59,033 nt of DNA from an uncultured Acidimicrobiaceae bacterium (GTDB lineage Bacteria > Actinomycetota > Acidimicrobiia > Spongiisociales > UBA5794), in NCBI GenBank assembly GCA_947259365.1, contig CAMYMC010000021.1, positions 1 through 59,033 of the forward strand, read 5' to 3'. Below the pieces are notes generated by a model that ran no database searches, was not told the DNA's origin, and worked only from the letters and a program-made list of their open reading frames with translations. The position numbers and the translations under genes were made by a program. This document shows positions 32,485-41,250 of the stretch, one piece after another; the first letter of the stretch is position 1; each line of letters begins with the position of its first letter.

Positions 32485-33414
32485 ATGCTGGGCGCCGTCG
32501 GTCTCGTCGTGATCGGGCTCGTGCTGCTCGTGGTGGCGTCGGACCGCCTCGTCGTGTCGGCGGTGCGGGTGGCACGCGCGCTCGGGGTGTCGGCGATCCT
32601 CGTCGGCGCCGTGGTCGTCGGTCTCGGCACGTCGATCCCGGAGCTGCTCGTGTCTGCGATCGCCTCCGGCAACGACGAGCTCGACGTGGCGATGGCAAAC
32701 GTCGTCGGCTCCAACGTCGCCAACGTGACGCTCGTGCTCGGCACAGCCGCCTTGATCTCCCCGGTCATGGCGAGGCACTCGACGCTGCGTCGGGAGGGCG
32801 TCTTGATGGTCGTCGCGGTGCTCGGTCTCACCGTTGTGCTCGTTGACGGTCAGGTCGGCGGGTTCGAGGGTGTGGCCCTGGTCGGGGGCCTCGTCGTCGC
32901 CCTCGTCCTTCTCGTCGTCTGGTCGATCGGCGCCGAGGAGTTCGATGCCGAGGTCGACGGGCTGGTCACGACTCGGCGCGGGATCGCCATCGAGCTGCTC
33001 GTCGGCCTCGGATCGCTCGTCCTCACGGTCGCGGCTGCGGATCTGCTCCTCGACGGCGCCCTCGAGATCGGCGAGCGGCTGCGCTGGTCGGACACCTTCC
33101 TCGGCCTGCTCCTCGGTGTCGGGACGAGTCTCCCGGAGCTTGCCACTGCGCTCGCCGCGGCGCGGCGCGGCGAGTCCGACCTCGTCGTCGGCAACGTCGT
33201 CGGTTCGAACATCTTCAATTCGCTGGCGGTGGCCGGCACGGCGGGCATCGTCGGGCCGGCGGTGCTCACCGACCTCGGCACGTTGCCCGTCGTCGTCATG
33301 GTGGTGACGGCCGTCGTCGCCGGCGCGTTCTCGAGGACGGGGGAGCGCATCGTTCGTCTCGAGGGAGCGGCGCTCGTCGCCGTCTTCGTGATCTTCGGGC
33401 TCGTCGCGTTCTGA
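32485..33414 (+). CDS. Ca2+/Na+ antiporter of the CaCA family (YrbG-like)
   Basis: A 309-residue membrane exchanger with ten helices in two inverted halves. The alpha repeats are plain: GLGTSIPELLVSAIASG with NVVGSNVANVTLVLG in the first half and GVGTSLPELATALAAARRG with NVVGSNIFNSLAVAG in the second; their acidic and polar residues bind the cation. GGAGG 4 nt before ATG 32485 supports the start. Head-to-head with nhaA, it suggests joint control of sodium and calcium. Confidence 0.93.
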   Translation: MLGAVGLVVIGLVLLVVASDRLVVSAVRVARALGVSAILVGAVVVGLGTSIPELLVSAIASGNDELDVAMANVVGSNVANVTLVLGTAALISPVMARHSTLRREGVLMVVAVLGLTVVLVDGQVGGFEGVALVGGLVVALVLLVVWSIGAEEFDAEVDGLVTTRRGIAIELLVGLGSLVLTVAAADLLLDGALEIGERLRWSDTFLGLLLGVGTSLPELATALAAARRGESDLVVGNVVGSNIFNSLAVAGTAGIVGPAVLTDLGTLPVVVMVVTAVVAGAFSRTGERIVRLEGAALVAVFVIFGLVAF

Positions 33415-33458
33415 ACACGCCGTCGGCCTGTCCCTGGCGGCGTCGCCGGCGGCCGCCG

Positions 33459-33464
33459 TAGATT
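33459..33464 (+). promoter_or_regulatory. -10 box TAGATT, leaderless promoter of polX
   Basis: TAGATT, 7 nt, then ATG 33472. The box excludes the upstream in-frame TTG at 33463, which overlaps it. Confidence 0.45.
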
Positions 33465-33471
33465 GGTCGCC

Positions 33472-35217
33472 ATGGCCGAAGCGAACCGCGCGGTAGGGCG
33501 GCTCTTACGCGAATACGTCGATCTCCTCAAGCTGGAGGAGGGGAGCGCCCAGGCGTTCCGGGTGCGCGCGTACGAGCGTGCCGTCGCGGCGGTGGCGGAG
33601 CTGACGAGGGACGTCGCCGGGATGACGGCCGGCGAGCTCAAGGCCGTCGACGGGATTGGCGCGTCGACGGCGAAGAAGATCAGGGAGTACGTCGAGACGG
33701 GCGCCATCGCGGACGTCGAGACACTGCGCGAGAAGTACCCGAGGCCCCTCGTCGAGCTCATGCAGATCCCGGGGGTCGGACCGAAGACCGTGGTCCAGCT
33801 GCGCCGGGAGCTGGGGGTGGAGAACCTGGACGACCTGAAGCAGGCGATCGCCGAGGAGCGGTTGCGCGACCTCGCCGGCCTCGGCGTCCGCACCGAGGAG
33901 AAGATCGCCCGCGCCATAGAGCGGCTCGGTCTTCACAGCAAGGAGCGGAGGATCCCCATCATCAGGGCCCTGCCGGTCGCCGCCGACATCGTCGCGGCCC
34001 TCTCGCAGCTGCCCGCTGTGCGGCGGGTCGAGTACTGCGGCAGTCTGCGCCGGTTCCGCGAGACGATCGGCGACATCGACGTCGTTGTCGCCTCCGGCGA
34101 CCCGGCGCCGGTGATGGACGCCTTCGTCGGCTTGCCCCGCATCCGGGAGGTCCTCGGCCGGGGCGATACGAAGGCATCCGTCCTCACCGACGACGACCTC
34201 CAGGTCGACCTCCGGACGGTCGCTCCGGGGGAATACGGGGCGGCGATCCTGTATTTCACCGGCTCCAAGGCGCACAACATCGAGCTCCGGCAGCGGGCGA
34301 TCGAGCGGGGCTGGATCCTCAACGAGTACGCCCTCGCCGACGCCGACAGCGGCGAGATCGTCGCCTCCCGCACCGAGAAGGCGATCTACGACGCGCTGGG
34401 CCTCGGCTTCATCCCGCCCGAGCTGCGCGAGGGCATCGGTGAGATCGCAGCCGCCGCCGAGGACAGGCTGCCGCGGCTGGTCGAAGAGCGTCACATCCGC
34501 GGTGACCTCCATGTGCACTCGACCTGGTCGGGGGACGGCCGCTCCAGCCTGGCGGACATGGTGGCCGAGGCGGCCCGGCGCGGGCTCCAGTACGTGGCGA
34601 TGACCGAACACGGCGAGAACCTGGCGATCAACGGTCTCACTCGGGACGAGGTGAGAAGGGAACGCGCCGAGCTCGACGAGCTGGCGGCGGGTCACCCCGA
34701 CCTCACGATCCTCCACGGGGCCGAGCTCAACATCGGGCCCGACGGCGGCCTCGACTACGACGAGGACTTCCTCCTCGAATTCGACTGGTGCGTCGCCAGC
34801 GTCCACAGCCACTTCGACTTCGACGTGCCGACCCAGACCGAGCGGATCCTGCGCGCCATCGCCTCCCCGGCGGTCAACGCGATCGGACACCTCACCGGAC
34901 GCAGAATCGGCAAGCGCCCCGGCATCGAGCTCGACGCCGACGCCGTCTTCGAGACGGCCGCGGCGACCGGCACCGCCATCGAGGTCAACTGCCACCTCGA
35001 CCGGCTCGACGCTCCTGCCGACCTGCTGCGCCGGGCGCGTCTCGTCGATGGTCTTCGGTTCGTGATCTCCACCGACGCCCATCACACCACCGAGCTGTCC
35101 AACGTGACGTGGGGGGTGCGCAACGCCCGTCGCGGCTGGGTGGAGCGGGCCGCCGTCGCCAACACGTGGACCCGCGACCGCTTCCTGAAGTGGGCGGCAG
35201 CGAAGCGGCGGACGTGA
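33472..35217 (+). CDS. polX: Family X DNA polymerase/PHP phosphoesterase
   Basis: A 581-residue DNA repair enzyme. N-terminal helix-hairpin-helix region (GIGASTAKKI and IPGVGPKTVVQL), polymerase beta-like nucleotidyltransferase with YCGSLRRFRETIGDIDVVV and LQVDLRTV (three catalytic aspartates), then a C-terminal PHP domain with complete metal ligands: GDLHVHSTWSGDG, MTEHGENL, GAELNI, SVHSHF, EVNCHLDRLD, STDAHHT. It fills short gaps in base excision repair and the PHP part gives exonuclease activity. Length is normal for bacterial PolX. Confidence 0.95.
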   Translation: MAEANRAVGRLLREYVDLLKLEEGSAQAFRVRAYERAVAAVAELTRDVAGMTAGELKAVDGIGASTAKKIREYVETGAIADVETLREKYPRPLVELMQIPGVGPKTVVQLRRELGVENLDDLKQAIAEERLRDLAGLGVRTEEKIARAIERLGLHSKERRIPIIRALPVAADIVAALSQLPAVRRVEYCGSLRRFRETIGDIDVVVASGDPAPVMDAFVGLPRIREVLGRGDTKASVLTDDDLQVDLRTVAPGEYGAAILYFTGSKAHNIELRQRAIERGWILNEYALADADSGEIVASRTEKAIYDALGLGFIPPELREGIGEIAAAAEDRLPRLVEERHIRGDLHVHSTWSGDGRSSLADMVAEAARRGLQYVAMTEHGENLAINGLTRDEVRRERAELDELAAGHPDLTILHGAELNIGPDGGLDYDEDFLLEFDWCVASVHSHFDFDVPTQTERILRAIASPAVNAIGHLTGRRIGKRPGIELDADAVFETAAATGTAIEVNCHLDRLDAPADLLRRARLVDGLRFVISTDAHHTTELSNVTWGVRNARRGWVERAAVANTWTRDRFLKWAAAKRRT

Positions 35218-35228
35218 ACGAGTTCACG

Positions 35229-35257
35229 GATTCGTAATCGGCGAATCGGACTTTTTT
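35229..35257 (+). terminator. Intrinsic terminator with T-tract after polX
   Basis: Stem GATTCG / CGAATC with a 7-nt loop, then GGAC and six T residues (35252-35257), starting 12 nt after the polX stop. It is the only classical hairpin-plus-T-tract that I found in this GC-rich window. Confidence 0.6.
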
Positions 35258-35271
35258 CCCGGGCGCCGTGT

Positions 35272-35277
35272 TATACC
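35272..35277 (+). promoter_or_regulatory. -10-like box TATACC before the molybdoprotein gene
   Basis: TATACC, 6 nt, then ATG 35284. It lacks the final T of the TANNNT pattern but has the leaderless spacing. Confidence 0.35.
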
Positions 35278-35283
35278 GACACC

Positions 35284-36852
35284 ATGGACCGCACCATCAC
35301 GACCCGTCGTTCCCGCGTGACCCTGTGGGGTGGCCTGAGCGCAGGCGCCGGCCTCGCCGGTGCCGCCGCGGCCGGTCTCGCTCTCGGACTCACCGAGCTC
35401 GCCGCCGGGCTGTTCGAGCGGGTTCCGTCGGCGATCGCATCGGTGGGGAGCATCATCGTCGATCGGGCGCCCCGGTTCGTCGTCGAGACGGCCATCTCGC
35501 TCTTCGGAACCGCCGACAAGGGAGCCCTCGCCATCGGGACGGCGATCGTCGTTGTCCTGCTCGGAGTCGGCGTGGGCCGCGCCACCGCTCGGCACAGCTG
35601 GGTGGCGCCGCTGTCGTTCGGCGCGGCGGCTGTCGGCGGGATCGCCGCCGCAGCCAATCAGCCCGACGCCAGCATCCCAGGCGTCATCGTCGTCATGGGG
35701 CTCGGCGCCGCCGCCGGCGTTGTCGTGCTCCGCAGCCTCGTCACTGCGGTGGCGGCCCAGGACGCACCGACCGACGCGATGCCGGCCAGCCGTACACGGC
35801 GCCGTTTCCTCGTCGGTGTCGCCGGGGCGGCGACGGGGGCCATCGCCGCCGGCGCCGGCGGGCGTTGGCTCATCTTGGAGCGGTCCGAGGACGTCAGGTC
35901 CACGACTGCGTTTCCCCGCCCGGCGACGAGGGTGGACCCGCCGGGTCAGGGATCGAGCTTCGCCGTACCCGGCCTGGAGCCGATCGTCGTTCCCAACCGG
36001 GATTTCTACCGAATCGACACGGCGTTGCTGGTGCCGCGTCCCGATCCGGTGTCGTGGCGGCTGGGGGTCACCGGCCTCGTCGAGCGAGAGGTCTCTCTGT
36101 CGATGGACGACCTCCTCTCGCTGCCGCTGCACGAGCACTACGTCACCATCTCGTGCGTGTCGAACGAGGTTGGCGGCGACCTCGTCGGCAATGCGAAGTG
36201 GACGGGCGCCTACCTCACCGACGTCCTCGACATGGCCGGCGTCCGCCCGGAGGGCACCCAGATCGTCGGTCGCTCCGTCGACGGGTGGACGGCGGGCTTC
36301 CCGACCGAGCTCGCCTACGACGGCCGGTCCCCCCTCATCGCCGTCGGGATGAACGACGAGCCGCTGCCGGCCCGGCACGGGTTCCCCGCCCGGCTCATCG
36401 TGCCCGGTCTCTACGGGTACGTCTCGGCGACGAAGTGGCTCGAGGAGATCGAGCTCACCACGTGGGACGGATTCGACGGGTACTGGATCCCGAGGGGCTG
36501 GTCGAAGACGGGCCCGATCAAGACGCAGTCGCGCATCGACGTCCCCCGCAACGGCGAGGTCGTCAACGGCTCCCCGGCCGTCTTTGCCGGAGTTGCGTGG
36601 GCGCCGCTCAAGGGCATCGAGAAGGTCGAGGTGCGTGTCGACAAGGGCGTCTGGGAGGAGGCGGATCTCAGCGACCCGCTGTCGGACAAGTCCTGGGTGC
36701 AGTGGAGGCTCGAGCGCAACGTGACGCCGGGGCGTCACGAGCTCCAGGTGAGGGCGACCGACGGCACCGGGGCCACCCAGACCGAGGTCGTCAGCAGCCC
36801 CGATCCTGACGGCGCGACCGGCTGGCACACGATCGGGTTCCGCGCCTCCTGA
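35284..36852 (+). CDS. Membrane-anchored sulfite oxidase-like molybdopterin protein
   Basis: A 522-residue protein. Residues 1-160 hold about four hydrophobic helices; then a twin-arginine-like stretch SRTRRRFLVGVAGAATGA (about 168-185) precedes the oxidoreductase molybdopterin-binding domain (about 225-425), with the molybdenum-ligand cysteine in TISCVSNEVGG, RSVDGWTAGFPTEL and PARHGFPARLIVPGLYGYVSAKW-like sequence, and a C-terminal Mo-co dimerisation domain (430-522). It should act outside the membrane on an unknown oxyanion or sulfoxide. No haem partner gene is adjacent. It converges on the MBL gene with 2 nt between the stops. Confidence 0.88.
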   Translation: MDRTITTRRSRVTLWGGLSAGAGLAGAAAAGLALGLTELAAGLFERVPSAIASVGSIIVDRAPRFVVETAISLFGTADKGALAIGTAIVVVLLGVGVGRATARHSWVAPLSFGAAAVGGIAAAANQPDASIPGVIVVMGLGAAAGVVVLRSLVTAVAAQDAPTDAMPASRTRRRFLVGVAGAATGAIAAGAGGRWLILERSEDVRSTTAFPRPATRVDPPGQGSSFAVPGLEPIVVPNRDFYRIDTALLVPRPDPVSWRLGVTGLVEREVSLSMDDLLSLPLHEHYVTISCVSNEVGGDLVGNAKWTGAYLTDVLDMAGVRPEGTQIVGRSVDGWTAGFPTELAYDGRSPLIAVGMNDEPLPARHGFPARLIVPGLYGYVSATKWLEEIELTTWDGFDGYWIPRGWSKTGPIKTQSRIDVPRNGEVVNGSPAVFAGVAWAPLKGIEKVEVRVDKGVWEEADLSDPLSDKSWVQWRLERNVTPGRHELQVRATDGTGATQTEVVSSPDPDGATGWHTIGFRAS

Positions 36853-36854
36853 GC

Positions 36855-37592
36855 TCAGCTCGGCCCGACCCGGCGGGCTTCGGCGACGGCTTCGCTCACC
36901 GATCTGGCCCACGGCTCGCCGTGACCGGGGAGAATCGTGCTCGCCGATGCCCCTTCCAGGCGGGTGAGCGACTCGAGCGCCCCTGCGCTCGACTTGTTGA
37001 ACGACGCCGGCATCACGCGGGGGCCCGTGGCGCCCGTGAGGATGTTGAGCGTGACGAGCGCGTCGCCGGTGAACAGCACCCCGCGGTCGTCGAGCGTGAT
37101 GCACGCGCTGCCGTCGGTATGGCCGGGGGTGTGGATGACCGTGGGCCGGCCCGGCACGTCGAGTTGTTCGCCGTCGCCGAACGTCGACAGTTCGGCGACC
37201 GGCGGTGCCTTCAATGCTCCGCCTCGGGCGAAGAACAGCAACGCCTTCCACGCGAAGAGGCGGGTGAGGTCGCGGATGTAGTGGCGTTCGTACTCGCGGT
37301 GCGCCTCGCCGCGCGCCAGCGCGGCGTCTCCTTCGTGCACGTGCACGGAGGCGTCCGACTCGTCCTTGATGTGAGCCGAGGAGCCCAGGTGGTCTCCGTG
37401 GGCGTGGGTGAGGAGGACGGCGTCGACGTCGGCCATCGACCGTCCCAGGGACGCGAGGGCAGGGGCGAGCTGGCCCAACTGGTTCGGGTTGCCTGCATCG
37501 ACAACCGTGACCCGGCCCCCGTCCTCGACGATGAACCAGTTCACCAATGGTGCTCCGAGCCGGTAGACGCGGTCGGCGACCTCGACGGCCAT
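36855..37592 (-). CDS. MBL-fold metallohydrolase
   Basis: A 245-residue metallo-beta-lactamase-fold protein with the metal-binding LLTHAHGDHLG, the later HTPGHTDGSACI, LFTGDAL and ILPGHGEP motifs in the glyoxalase II-like order. Such enzymes hydrolyse thioesters, lactones or similar bonds with two metal ions; substrate unknown. A strong GAAGGAGGGAACCC precedes ATG 37592. It is divergent from bpa. Confidence 0.9.
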   Translation of the reverse strand: MAVEVADRVYRLGAPLVNWFIVEDGGRVTVVDAGNPNQLGQLAPALASLGRSMADVDAVLLTHAHGDHLGSSAHIKDESDASVHVHEGDAALARGEAHREYERHYIRDLTRLFAWKALLFFARGGALKAPPVAELSTFGDGEQLDVPGRPTVIHTPGHTDGSACITLDDRGVLFTGDALVTLNILTGATGPRVMPASFNKSSAGALESLTRLEGASASTILPGHGEPWARSVSEAVAEARRVGPS

Positions 37593-37683
37593 GGGTTCCC
37601 TCCTTCGTCTCCTACGGCCCAGCGTAGGTCGCTCGTGTGCGCCGTTTCTTTCCTCGGGGAGATCGGCGGCGGTGACGGCAGCG

Positions 37684-37689
37684 TAAGCT
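37684..37689 (+). promoter_or_regulatory. -10 box TAAGCT, leaderless promoter of bpa
   Basis: TAAGCT, 8 nt, then ATG 37698. Confidence 0.45.
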
Positions 37690-37697
37690 GGCGCGTC

Positions 37698-38168
37698 ATG
37701 GACCCGGATGTGACAGCCAACGAGGAAGAGGCACTCCACCCCGACGTCGTCGAGGAAGAGGAGCCCGAAGCTGAGGGCACCTACGTCACCGAGCCCTCGA
37801 AGCTGATTCGCATCGCGTCGATGACGCGAGCGATGCTCGAGGAGGTGCGCGCCGCGCCGCTCGACGACGCCGGCAGGAGCCGGCTGCTCGGTGTGTACCA
37901 GAGTTCGCTCGAGCAGCTGCGCGACAGCCTCAGCAGCGACCTCCAGGAGGAGATGGCGGCCGTCTTCGAGCCGCTCGAATCGGAGACGGCATCCCAGTCG
38001 GAGCTGCGGATCGTCCAGGCGCAACTCGTCGGCTGGCTCGAGGGCCTGTTCTCGGGGATCCAGGCCTCCCTCTTCAGCCAGCAGGCCGCAGCGGCCGCTC
38101 AGCTCGACGAGATGCGCCGACGCAAGAGCCTCGAGGCCGGCAAGCAGGCCCACGGCCAGTACTTGTGA
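37698..38168 (+). CDS. bpa: Bacterial proteasome activator Bpa (DUF2587)
   Basis: A 156-residue protein that matches the ATP-independent proteasome activator of mycobacteria: an acidic disordered N-terminus (1-30), then PSKLIRIASMTRAMLEEVR, a four-helix region (LRIVQAQLVGWLEGLFSGIQ), and the C-terminal GQYL, the HbYX-like tail that docks into the 20S alpha ring and opens the gate. Bpa forms a dodecameric ring and feeds unfolded proteins to the proteasome. Presence of this gene implies a 20S proteasome elsewhere in the genome. Its stop lies 3 nt from the converging ppdK stop. Confidence 0.95.
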   Translation: MDPDVTANEEEALHPDVVEEEEPEAEGTYVTEPSKLIRIASMTRAMLEEVRAAPLDDAGRSRLLGVYQSSLEQLRDSLSSDLQEEMAAVFEPLESETASQSELRIVQAQLVGWLEGLFSGIQASLFSQQAAAAAQLDEMRRRKSLEAGKQAHGQYL

Positions 38169-38171
38169 GCG

Positions 38172-40736
38172 TCAGCTGGCGGTGACCACAGCCGCCTGAG
38201 CGGCGGCGAGCCTGGCGACGGGGATCCGGGGTGGGCTGCACGAGATGTAGTCGACGCCGATCTCATGGAAGAACGCGATCGACCGGGGGTCGCCGCCGTG
38301 CTCGCCGCAGACCCCGATCTCAAGCTCGGGATTCGCCGCCCGGCCCTCCTCGATCGCGGTGCGGATGAGGCGTCCCACCCCCGCCCGGTCGATCGTCTGG
38401 AACGGGTTGTCGGTGAGGATTCCCTGGGCGAGGTACTCGCCGAGAAACGCCTCCTCGGCGTCGTCGCGGCTGAGACCCAACGTCGTCTGGGTGAGATCGT
38501 TCGTCCCGAACGAGAAGAAGTCCGACTCGAGCGCGATGCGCTCGGCGATGAGCGCCGCCCGGGGGAGCTCGATCATCGTCCCGATGCCGACCTCGAGCTG
38601 GCGGCCGGCGAAGTGCACCTCCTCCTCGATCATGTCGCGCACCAGTTCGAGCTCGTCGAGGCTGGCGACGAGCGGGATCATGAGCTGGAGCCGCGGGTCA
38701 CCTCCGGCGTCGAGGCGCCGCCGCACCGCCTCGAGCGCCGCCAGGACCTGGACGCGGTAGATCTGCGGGATCACGACCGCGAGTCGGACCCCGCGCAGGC
38801 CGAGCATGGGGTTCGATTCCTCCCAGGTGTCGACGGCGGCCTCGAGTCGTTCGAGGTCCTCGGTGGGCTGGCCGTTGCGGCGGGCGGCGGCCAGTTGCTG
38901 TTCGACCTCCACCCTGCCGGGGAGAAACTCGTGGAGGGGAGGGTCGAGCAGTCGCACGACGACGGGCATCCCGTCCATAGCCTCGAGGAGACGCACGAAG
39001 TCGTCGGTCTGCATCGCCTCGAGTGTCTCGAGCGAGGTTGCCCGGTCGCGCTCGTCATCGGCGAGCAGCATCCGGCGGACCACCGAGAGGCGCTCGCCGG
39101 AGAACATGTACTCGGTGCGGGCGAGCCCGATGCCTTCCGCCCCGGCCTTGCGGGCGACCTCGGCCCCCGCCGGCGTGTCCACGTTCGCCAGCACCCGGAG
39201 CCGCCTCACCTCGTCGGCCCAGCGGAGGAGCCGCTCAAGGTGGCCGCCGTCGGCGGGCGGCAATGTCTCCACGGGGCCGAGGTAGACGGAGCCGGTGGCT
39301 CCGTCGATCGTGAGCATGTCCCCTTGCTGCACGGTCGCGGTCCCGATCCGCATCTCTCCCGCCTGGGCATCGACGTGGGCAGACGTCGCCCCGGTGACGG
39401 CCGGCGTGCCGAGCCCGCGGGCCGCGACGGCGGCATGGGAGGTCCTGCCCCCGTGGCTCGTGAGGATCCCGGCGGCGGCGACGACGGCGGAGAGGTCCTC
39501 TGGAGTGGTCTCCCTCCGCACGAGGATCACCGCAGTGCCGTCTGCGGCGCGACGTAGCGACGAGGCCGAGTCGAAGACGGCGATGCCGGTAGCCGCCCCC
39601 GGCGAAGCGGCGGTGCCGACGGTGATCGGTTCCGGGGCGGCGCCGGGCGCGATGCGGGCATGGAGCAACTCGGCGAGCCCATCGGCCTCGACGCGCAACA
39701 GTGCCTCGTCGGTTTCGAGTGCGCCCTCGTCGACGAGATCGACCGCGATCCTCGTCGCGGCCGGTGACGACCGGTCGGCGGCCCTGCCGTCGACGATCCA
39801 GAGCGTTCCCTTTTCCCGGACGTAGTCGACCCGGACGGCGTCGCGCTGGTCGGCTTCGAGCGTGCGTAGCGCGTCTTCGAGCCGCTCCCGAAGCTCCGGC
39901 GGGAGCCCGGAGTCGGCACCGAGGTTCGTGCGGTCCGCGGCGACGAGGTTGTGCGGGGCGCGGGGCCGGTAGCAGCCGACCGGCGCCGGAGCGCCGTCGA
40001 CGGGATCGCGAGAGAACGCAACGCCGGCCCCCGAGTCGTCGTCGGCCGCTCCGTGGACCATGGCGTGGACGACGACACCGGTGCCGACGTCGTCGGAGAT
40101 GCCGTTTGCCCGGCGGAACCGGCGCGCCGGCATCCCGTCCCAGGAGGCGAACACGGACTCGATGCCTTCCCGCAGCTGCTCGAGCGGGTCGGGCGGCACC
40201 GGGCGTTGTGTCTCGGCGACGATGAGGGCTTCGATGGCGCCGGCCGCCTCCTCCAGTTCCGCCGTGGTGGCGTCGTCGCGACCGCGTACGGCTTCGATCC
40301 TCTCCACCGGGACGGCGCGGACGACCGCCGCATAGCCCTCGGCGAACCGGCGTCTCGTCTCGGCGGCGAACCGAGGTGTCGCCCAACGGGTCGATGCATC
40401 ATGAACCTCGACGGTCCAGCCCAGGTCGAAGACCGAATCGACGAGCCCGGGCATGTCCACCGGCGGGGAGGCCCGCACCGCGAACGTCGTGGGGTGGCCC
40501 GGGTCGATTGCTGCCACGGCGCTGAGGATTCCTTGCGCGCCATCGACGACTTGATGCCACGCCTCGTCCGGGAGGTCGCCGGTCTCGAGGAACCTCCTGC
40601 AAGCGACGTCGGTCACGGCGCAGCCCGGTGGCACCGGGATTCCGAGTGCGGTGATGCGCCGCAGGGCACGCGCGCGCGCGCCGATACGCTCTTCGAGATC
40701 GGCCGCAGCGTCGTCGAAGTCGATCACGTACCGCAT
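38172..40736 (-). CDS. ppdK: Pyruvate phosphate dikinase-like enzyme, diverged ATP-grasp domain
   Basis: An 854-residue three-domain enzyme interconverting pyruvate, ATP, phosphate and PEP. The swivelling phosphohistidine domain is intact (TSHGGRTSHAAVAARGLGTPAV, with the phosphorylated His), and the PEP/pyruvate TIM barrel has GIGLARTEYMF, SFGTNDLTQTTLGLSRDD and GVCGEHGGDP. The N-terminal nucleotide-binding domain is clearly recognisable (RASPPVDMPGLVDSVFDLG, GVAFSRDPVDG) but several otherwise constant stretches are changed. ATG 40736 follows GGAAAGG; a TTG six codons earlier is less likely. Expected role: anaplerosis or gluconeogenesis. Confidence 0.88.
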   Translation of the reverse strand: MRYVIDFDDAAADLEERIGARARALRRITALGIPVPPGCAVTDVACRRFLETGDLPDEAWHQVVDGAQGILSAVAAIDPGHPTTFAVRASPPVDMPGLVDSVFDLGWTVEVHDASTRWATPRFAAETRRRFAEGYAAVVRAVPVERIEAVRGRDDATTAELEEAAGAIEALIVAETQRPVPPDPLEQLREGIESVFASWDGMPARRFRRANGISDDVGTGVVVHAMVHGAADDDSGAGVAFSRDPVDGAPAPVGCYRPRAPHNLVAADRTNLGADSGLPPELRERLEDALRTLEADQRDAVRVDYVREKGTLWIVDGRAADRSSPAATRIAVDLVDEGALETDEALLRVEADGLAELLHARIAPGAAPEPITVGTAASPGAATGIAVFDSASSLRRAADGTAVILVRRETTPEDLSAVVAAAGILTSHGGRTSHAAVAARGLGTPAVTGATSAHVDAQAGEMRIGTATVQQGDMLTIDGATGSVYLGPVETLPPADGGHLERLLRWADEVRRLRVLANVDTPAGAEVARKAGAEGIGLARTEYMFSGERLSVVRRMLLADDERDRATSLETLEAMQTDDFVRLLEAMDGMPVVVRLLDPPLHEFLPGRVEVEQQLAAARRNGQPTEDLERLEAAVDTWEESNPMLGLRGVRLAVVIPQIYRVQVLAALEAVRRRLDAGGDPRLQLMIPLVASLDELELVRDMIEEEVHFAGRQLEVGIGTMIELPRAALIAERIALESDFFSFGTNDLTQTTLGLSRDDAEEAFLGEYLAQGILTDNPFQTIDRAGVGRLIRTAIEEGRAANPELEIGVCGEHGGDPRSIAFFHEIGVDYISCSPPRIPVARLAAAQAAVVTAS

Positions 40737-40868
40737 CGAACTGGCCCTTTCCAAACGGCACAGGTGAGATTACTGTCTAGGTCCCGACGACGAGCAGGGG
40801 GGTCCTGCACTCGGCCTCGGGTTGAGAAACCCCAGGTCATCCCATGCCCACGGTCCGGTGGAGGGAAT

Positions 40869-40905
40869 GTTCACGGAACGTGGGGCGTTGGATGAGAGGA
40901 CCTCT
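40869..40905. promoter_or_regulatory. Two short palindromes upstream of whiB
   Basis: GTTCACGGAAC (40869-40879) and AGAGGACCTCT (40895-40905) lie 49 and 23 bp before the whiB ATG. whiB promoters are commonly auto- or cross-regulated, so these are candidate operators; evidence is symmetry and position only. Confidence 0.3.
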
Positions 40906-40927
40906 GAGAAGGGTAGGTGGAAGCCAT

Positions 40928-41212
40928 ATGGTCATGGCGCTCACCGACATGATGTGGGAGCCGGACGCCGAATGGCGCAAAGACGCCGCGTGCTCCGGTT
41001 CCAATGCCAATCTCTTCTTCCCCATCGGGGAGGACGAGTCTCTGGCCGCGCCCGCGAAGGCCGTCTGCGCCGGATGCCCGGTCCAAGAGCAGTGCCTCCA
41101 GTACGCGCTTGCCACCAACCAGACCGAAGGCATCTGGGGCGGCATGACGGGCCCGGAGCGGCGCCGTCTGCGCCGCCGGCTCCGCGATCGGCAGCGCCGC
41201 CGGGCGAGCTGA
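40928..41212 (+). CDS. WhiB-family Fe-S transcription factor
   Basis: A 94-residue regulator. Four cluster-binding cysteines are at C22, C47, C50 and C56 (AACSG, VCAGCPVQEQC), followed by the G-I-W-G-G turn (68-72) and a basic C-terminal tail (RRRLRRRLRDRQRRR) for DNA binding. WhiB proteins hold an NO/O2-sensitive 4Fe-4S cluster and bind the primary sigma factor. I chose ATG 40928 with AGGTGG 7 nt upstream; ATG 40934 is also possible. WhiB is restricted to Actinobacteria and their phages, which is decisive for the phylum. Confidence 0.93.
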   Translation: MVMALTDMMWEPDAEWRKDAACSGSNANLFFPIGEDESLAAPAKAVCAGCPVQEQCLQYALATNQTEGIWGGMTGPERRRLRRRLRDRQRRRAS

Positions 41213-41250
41213 TCCGCCGCCCGGGCGAGCCTTTCTGACGCCCGCGAGCC

